Shown: positions 59,101 through 64,000 of the stretch, piece by piece
Layout: the number at the start of each line of letters is the position of its first letter
Numbering within the stretch: the stretch's first letter is position 1
DNA from: Dermatophagoides farinae
Lineage: Eukaryota; Arthropoda; Arachnida; Sarcoptiformes; Pyroglyphidae
DNA: 64,000 nt
Reading direction: 5' to 3'
Assembly (NCBI RefSeq): GCF_024713945.1
Contig: NC_134677.1
Span: 7,710,001-7,774,000, forward strand
Notes under the pieces: model-generated
Database searches by the model: none
Seen by the model: the letters and a program-made list of their open reading frames with translations, nothing else
What the model was told of the DNA's origin: nothing
Translations under genes and position numbers: made by a program

Positions 59101-61855
59101 ATGATGGTGAATGATGAATAATGGCAATGATGATAAACAAAATCACGTTTTTTGTTCACTGTCGAACCTAATCAAATCAAATCAAATCAGAACATGCTGA
59201 ACTGAAAAAAAATGATGCTGATGATTATGCTGCTGTTGGTGGTGGTGGTGGTGGTGAGCTAAATATTGAGTGCGGGTAAAAGTTGAAATTGAAGTTTTGT
59301 CAAAAAAAAAAAAAGTTCAGCCGTAAAACAATAATAATAACAACAATGGAAACCAAAACAGAAGTTTCTTCGTTGATTGGTCGATATTTATTGTTGAAAA
59401 TTGGTGCTACAACAACAAAATTATTATTTTTAGCCAAACAACAACAACAACAACAACAACAAGAAAAAAAATCGAAGAATTTTGACGTGAAAATAAAACA
59501 AACAGGATATTTTTTTTCAAAAATAGGATATATCTGCCAAAAATAATACCATTACCAATAATGTGAAAGAGAAAAAAAAGAAAAGAAAAGAAAAAAATTA
59601 TTGTCAAAAAAATAAAAGTTTCAATTTCAAAAGAGAAAAAACATCATCATTATGTATGTGTGCGTGTGTGTTCCAAATGATTGGCTTGTCATTGGCGCAT
59701 TCAATTAAAAAAAAATAGCCAGAAAAAAAACAAAATTCAAAAAATTAGAGCCCATTGCCGATATTGAATCTTTTTCAGGTCAATGTTAATTGATTTTGAC
59801 AATTATTTTCTACTTTTTTTTGCACCAGCAACACTAGTAGTAGTAGTAGTAGTAGTTTTTCGTTGTCTTATCCATTTTTTTTTGGGATGATGATCATAAT
59901 CATCAGCACCAACGCCAATGATCATCATCCAGATTTAGGAGAAAAAAAAATCATCCTAATTGAATGGTGAATTTTTTTTTCGTTGTAAAAATTAGTTAGT
60001 TCATTATTACTAATAGTCAAATATATATCGTAAATCTTTCGAATCATCAGCATTACATAAGTCACTTGAAAAACATTCAGTCAGTCAGTCAGTCAAATCA
60101 TCATCATCAGTCAATTATAATTGGGCTTTTGCCGTTGTTTCGGTAGGTTTTGTGGACTAATTTCATATTTTTGCTGTTGTTGTCGTTCCACTATTTTTTT
60201 CCATTTTTTTGTTGTTGTTGAATCAATTATCGGGCAGAGAAAAAAAATTACAACTTTTTTTTTTGCTCATTATCACGATAATAATGTGTAAATGAATGGA
60301 ATAATTTTTTTCCGAAAAAAAAAATAAATGGTAAACAGTTTCCAAAAGTGTGTGTCCCAGAAATTTCATTTCATTGAAATGAATACAAACAAAAAAAAAA
60401 TTCAATTTCACATAGCGTGGGTGTGTGTGTGTGTAAATTGGCAAAAAAAAAAATCAATCAGCATATCATCATGAGAATTTATGCAAATCATCATCATCAT
60501 CATCATAGAAATTATCGTCATCATCTAAGCGAAAAAAAAACATATAGAAAAAAAAATGAAAAACTTACTCAAATTCACATGAATTTGAATCTATTAACGA
60601 TGATGGCAATAATGGATAATAATAATCAACTGGATTTATTGTTGAACAACAATGTCCATTGCTAATCTGTTGCTGTTGCTGATGATGACGATGATAATGA
60701 TAATGTTGATTTTGGTGTTTTTGATGATGATGATGGTGGTGGTGGTAACTATTATTTGGTTCCAATGTCATAATTGTTGTTGTCGATATACATTAGTCAA
60801 ACGAATCAAACAAACGAAAAACAGAAAAAAAATTCTCATAACAAGTTTATTATTGGGTTACAAAAAAAAAAAAATTTCTGGTTGGATTAACAAACATTTT
60901 TTTTTTTTGCTTTGCTTTACGAACACGACCTAATCAGAAGGAAAAAAAACAAACATTCATCAAATTCGAATTTAAAGTTCAAAATTCGAAATTGAAATGA
61001 AAATAAAAGAAAAAATTCGAACAACAACAAGAAAAAAAAACGATGAAAAAAATTGATGACCATGAAAATTAATTTTTTTTTTCGCTGGAAAAACTTTAAA
61101 CTTTGATGAATGCGAACAACAAAAATGATATTGTGACGAATCTTTTAAGGAAGAAAAGTGTTTCATTTTTTTTTACAAAGAAAAGAAAAAAAAACCAAAA
61201 CGAATCAAGTACAGTACAAACGAACAAAGAAGGACGACCAGAACAAAAAAAAAAAATTTTTTTTGTCACATATGATAAATATATGAACATCCATTGGAGG
61301 CTATTGAATGAATGAATGATGGTAAAATATAACAATCATTAAATGGCAATGAGTGTGTGTGTGTGTGTGTGTTTGTTTGTTTATTTTTGTGTGTGTGAAG
61401 CCAATGACCATGATTGGCCCCGAAAGAAAAAAATGTAATAAAATTTCCTCATGTTTCCACAATGACGATGTTGACGGAAAAAAATGAGAAAATTTTTTTG
61501 TTGTTGTTGTTGTTGTTGTTATTAATGGTAATCATCATCATCTCTTTTATTATATTGATCGTTGTTCAACTTACCGAAATTTTGATCGAGCTAATTTTAT
61601 GGCATTTGTTTTTGCAATAATTGTATCGATTTCATCTTCATTTTTACTTGTTGATGATTGTTTTTGTTGTTGTAGTTGATCATTTTCATTGATCGTTATT
61701 AAATTCATATTTTTATGAATGAATGATGATGATGATGATGATGAATTATTCGTTGTAGTTTCTCCACTAAAATTATCATCATCACTTGAATATTGTGTTT
61801 GATATCTGATTAATCGATGTAATCTTGTGGATTTTTTCATTTCAGAATTCATCAT
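56186..61855 (-). CDS. NADK: NAD kinase (cytosolic NADK type)
   Basis: Phosphorylates NAD+ to NADP+, the source of the cell's NADPH pool. Exons (minus): 61855-61575, 57631-57548, 57475-57346, 57271-57077, 57018-56916, 56844-56186. All phases agree and give 483 residues (human 446). The first join recreates SKFR|RTRSLNAP, matching human EFRRTRSLHGP, which supports a first intron of about 3.9 kb. Family blocks: TIQDPASQHLIWHKTP, SVLVIKKIHD, FIVCLGGDGTLLYASSLFQ (the GGDG nucleotide site), VPPVMAFHMGSLGFLTPF, LNEMVVDRGPSPYLSNVD, GDGLIVSTPTGSTAYAVA, and ICPHSLSFRPIVVPAGVELK, ending SDWFESLAECLHWNVR. An Asn-rich insert replaces the variable region before LNEMVVDRG. Microsatellites and a second candidate first exon lie in intron 1. 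Confidence 0.94.
57632..60568 (-). other. NAD kinase intron 1, 3' part
   Basis: Non-coding with CAA, GAT, CA and poly-A tracts, and GTA repeats near 59835-59856. An open frame at 57839-58036 is Gly/Asp/Arg-rich, has no usable donor and is not called. Confidence 0.6.
60569..60771 (-). CDS. NADK: Candidate alternative first exon of NAD kinase
   Basis: An ATG at 60771 opens 67 codons (MTLEPNNSYHHHHHHH..., then Gln-rich, ending SLIDSNSCEF) and stops at a good donor, GA|GTAAGT, in phase 2. That is the same phase as the other NADK first exon, so it can splice to the exon at 57631 to read SCEFD|RTRSLN and give a 457-residue isoform. No acceptor AG lies just upstream of the ATG, which fits a first exon rather than an internal one. 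The His/Gln content is repeat-derived, so the reading could be accidental; the donor and phase match argue otherwise. Confidence 0.5.
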
Positions 61856-64000
61856 TATTGAACAATGGCTGATTGATGATTTCGGTTGACAATGTTTGAT
61901 GTTAATGACGACAAACGATGCTAGTCATTATTTGAAACTGAATGACAGCCACAGCCATCTGTTTTTAAATCAATTGATCAAATGAATGAAAAAAAAAAAA
62001 TTTCAAATGTGAAAAAAAAACAATTTTATTTATATGATGATCATGATCATACTTTTTCTTTTTTTTTCGATGACGTTCAAACGAAGATTATTTACCAGAA
62101 CTCACAAACTTGTTTTGTCATCATCATCATCATCTGAGAAATTATCGATTTTCACACACGCAAAAAAAAACGCACAGACAAAAATCATCATCACATCTTA
62201 TTTGGATGTAGTGGTGGTGGTGGTGAGAAAAAAAAATCAATTTACATTCGGAAAAAAAAGGAAAAAAAAAACTTTGAGGTGAAAATGGGAAATTTATTTC
62301 TTGTTTTCAATAAACAATTCTTGATTGAAAAGAATTTTTTTTTTCTTTGAATTGTTGAATGCGGTAATACGATGCTACAAGAGTGATTGTGAAAAGAGAA
62401 AAAAAATCTCTCTCTCTCTCTCTCTCGCGATTCATCAATGATTTAGCGATTAACTTAACTGAAAAAAAATGATGATGATGATGATGATAAGTTATTTTGG
62501 CCGGAAAAATTTTTTTTCTGTCGAATCGGTTGATAAGATAAGAAATCAAATGAATATACACACACGCACACACATACAAATATAATCAATCCAATGTATT
62601 ACAATACAGTGGTATATGCAAACTATGAAAAACAAAACAAAACAACCGAACCAATATATTCGATATAATAATAATAATCGATATTTCCATTTCCATTTAA
62701 ATCGAGGAAAAATTTACAAAAAAAAGACGAAAAAAAAAATTTTTTTTTTGTCTTTTTAAATACATGTTTTGTTGGGAAAAAAAAGAAATGAAAACAAATG
62801 AAGAATGAAATGGAAGATCATCAAATATTAAATTCCAAGCAATTTAGTTGGCAACCACTATTGTGGTGATGATGATGATGAATAGACCATTTTTTTTCAG
62901 GAGATACAAATTTTTTTTCTGCCCATTCTAATCATCATCATCATTTGAATGTTTTGGCCTCGAACTAAAACAAAAAAATAGAAGAAGAAGAGCCTTTAGC
63001 AACAAAAATTTTTTTTTGCTTTGCGTTCTTTTTGTTTTTGTTTCGCCAAAAAAAAAAATGGCCAAAAATCGAATCAATGAGTTATTATTTCTTTTTTTTT
63101 TTTGAAAAAAGTCTAAATATAGATAAAACGAATGCAAAAAAATTACAAGTGCAAGATACAGTAACAAACAATGATGAAAACTGAAAACAGAAACCAAAAA
63201 ACCAAAAAACCAAAAAAAAAATTCTTCATTCAGGTGACCAGAGATCAAGATATCTGGACAACATTGGAAATGATTATCGTATATAGTTGCTTTTTTTCCC
63301 GAAAAATTCAAACAATTATCATACACAAACAAACAAAGATCTTAATCTCAAATAGGAAAAACAATTTTTTTATTAATTTCGTTCAACAGGATTGTTGTTG
63401 TTGTTGTTTTATCAAATGAAATTTTTTTCCCGTTTTTTTTGTGTTTCCTCATTTATAAACACCGTAATAATTTGAATGTGCAAACACTTTGTGCAAATTT
63501 TGTTTTTTTTTTATAGATCGAAATAATAATAAAAAAAAGTGAAAATGATTTTGTCCCAATTATAATTATCAAACAAAATCAAAAAAAAAAAAAAAAAACA
63601 ACGATATTTTCACACACAACCATAAAACGCGGATATGACAACAACACCTTACGGGAGAAAGAAAAATAAATTTTTCGTATTCAAAAATTTCCAAAAATTC
63701 ATTTTTATCTGGACCATGGTAGTCATATATATATGACAAAACAATTTAGATTTTTTTTTCCTCCAGGCTAGCTGCTGTTTTGTTTTTTCGTTCATATGGG
63801 TTTTACTCAAAATAAACATTGAAGCTATATTTATATATATACTGGATATTTATTGAAGAAAATGGATTCTAGAATTAAAAAAACAACAAAAAAAACAACA
63901 AAAATTATTGATAAAATTGTCAATTACATCATCATCATTATTATTATTATTCACATATAATGAATGTGTGTGTACTACACAATAGATCCAATAAAATAGA
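61856..64000. other. NAD kinase upstream region to window end
   Basis: Presumed NAD kinase promoter and 5' UTR at the left. The rest is AT-rich, with CT/GA (62408-62426), GAT (62469-62488) and poly-A/T runs up to about 18 nt (63581-63598). Open frames, such as 62928-63332 minus, are Phe/Lys-rich translations of T/A runs and are not called. Confidence 0.6.

Noticed and set aside
62928-63332. A 134-codon minus-strand frame
   Set aside because: Phe/Leu/Lys-rich translation of A and T runs near the window end, no conserved motif.

Overview
This is animal nuclear DNA, very AT-rich and full of triplet microsatellites (CAA, GAT, AAT). These run through coding sequence as Gln, Asn, His and Asp tracts. 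Introns are short to moderate with GTAAGT-type donors and T-rich acceptors. The gene set (glycoprotein-hormone-type LGR receptor, INSM/nerfin zinc finger, presenilin, Gemin2, Sec23, ISCU) is metazoan. The base composition and homopolymer style recall astigmatan mites such as Dermatophagoides; that placement is inference from style only. No rRNA, tRNA, CRISPR or prokaryotic feature was recognised.

Layout. About 0-18.4 kb (+): a type A leucine-rich-repeat GPCR (LGR1-like) in about 17 exons. Its 7.6 kb first large intron holds a complete intronless gene on the same strand, which I read as Gemin2 swollen by homopolymers. 20.4-25.1 kb (-): a three-exon INSM/nerfin-type zinc-finger factor, convergent with the receptor. 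25.1-29.6 kb: intergenic, with patches richer in CpG. 29.6-32.1 kb (-): an intronless 12-finger C2H2 protein. 35.8-37.7 kb (-): a mitochondrial-type arginyl-tRNA synthetase (RARS2-like) with several oddities. 39.3-40.5 kb (-): V-ATPase subunit d, head-to-head with ISCU (41.5 kb, +). 42.2-43.7 kb (-): presenilin, head-to-head with RP9 (44.2-45.0 kb, +). 45.4-47.8 kb (+): Sec23. 48.3-52.6 kb (-): a ten-exon P5B-type ATPase (ATP13A2/3 class). 56.2-61.9 kb (-): NAD kinase with two possible alternative first exons. The rest is introns and microsatellite-rich intergenic DNA.

From about 35 to 53 kb the genes are closely packed housekeeping genes, partly in divergent pairs that could share promoters. 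They do not form one pathway: Sec23 (COPII), V-ATPase d, P5B ATPase and presenilin serve the endomembrane system; ISCU, RARS2-like and NAD kinase serve organelle and redox metabolism; Gemin2 and RP9 belong to snRNP and splicing biology.

Most notable: two first exons of NAD kinase in the same phase; a 50-nt RARS2 intron bounded by a 14-bp duplication and carrying a 17-bp copy of nearby exon; Trp for the conserved Tyr of the presenilin YD motif; the nested expanded Gemin2; a recurring CTCF-like AGATGGCRSC motif between genes; and frame breaks at both ends of the LGR gene. Exon borders were read by eye from splice signals and family similarity; no transcript data or searches were available.
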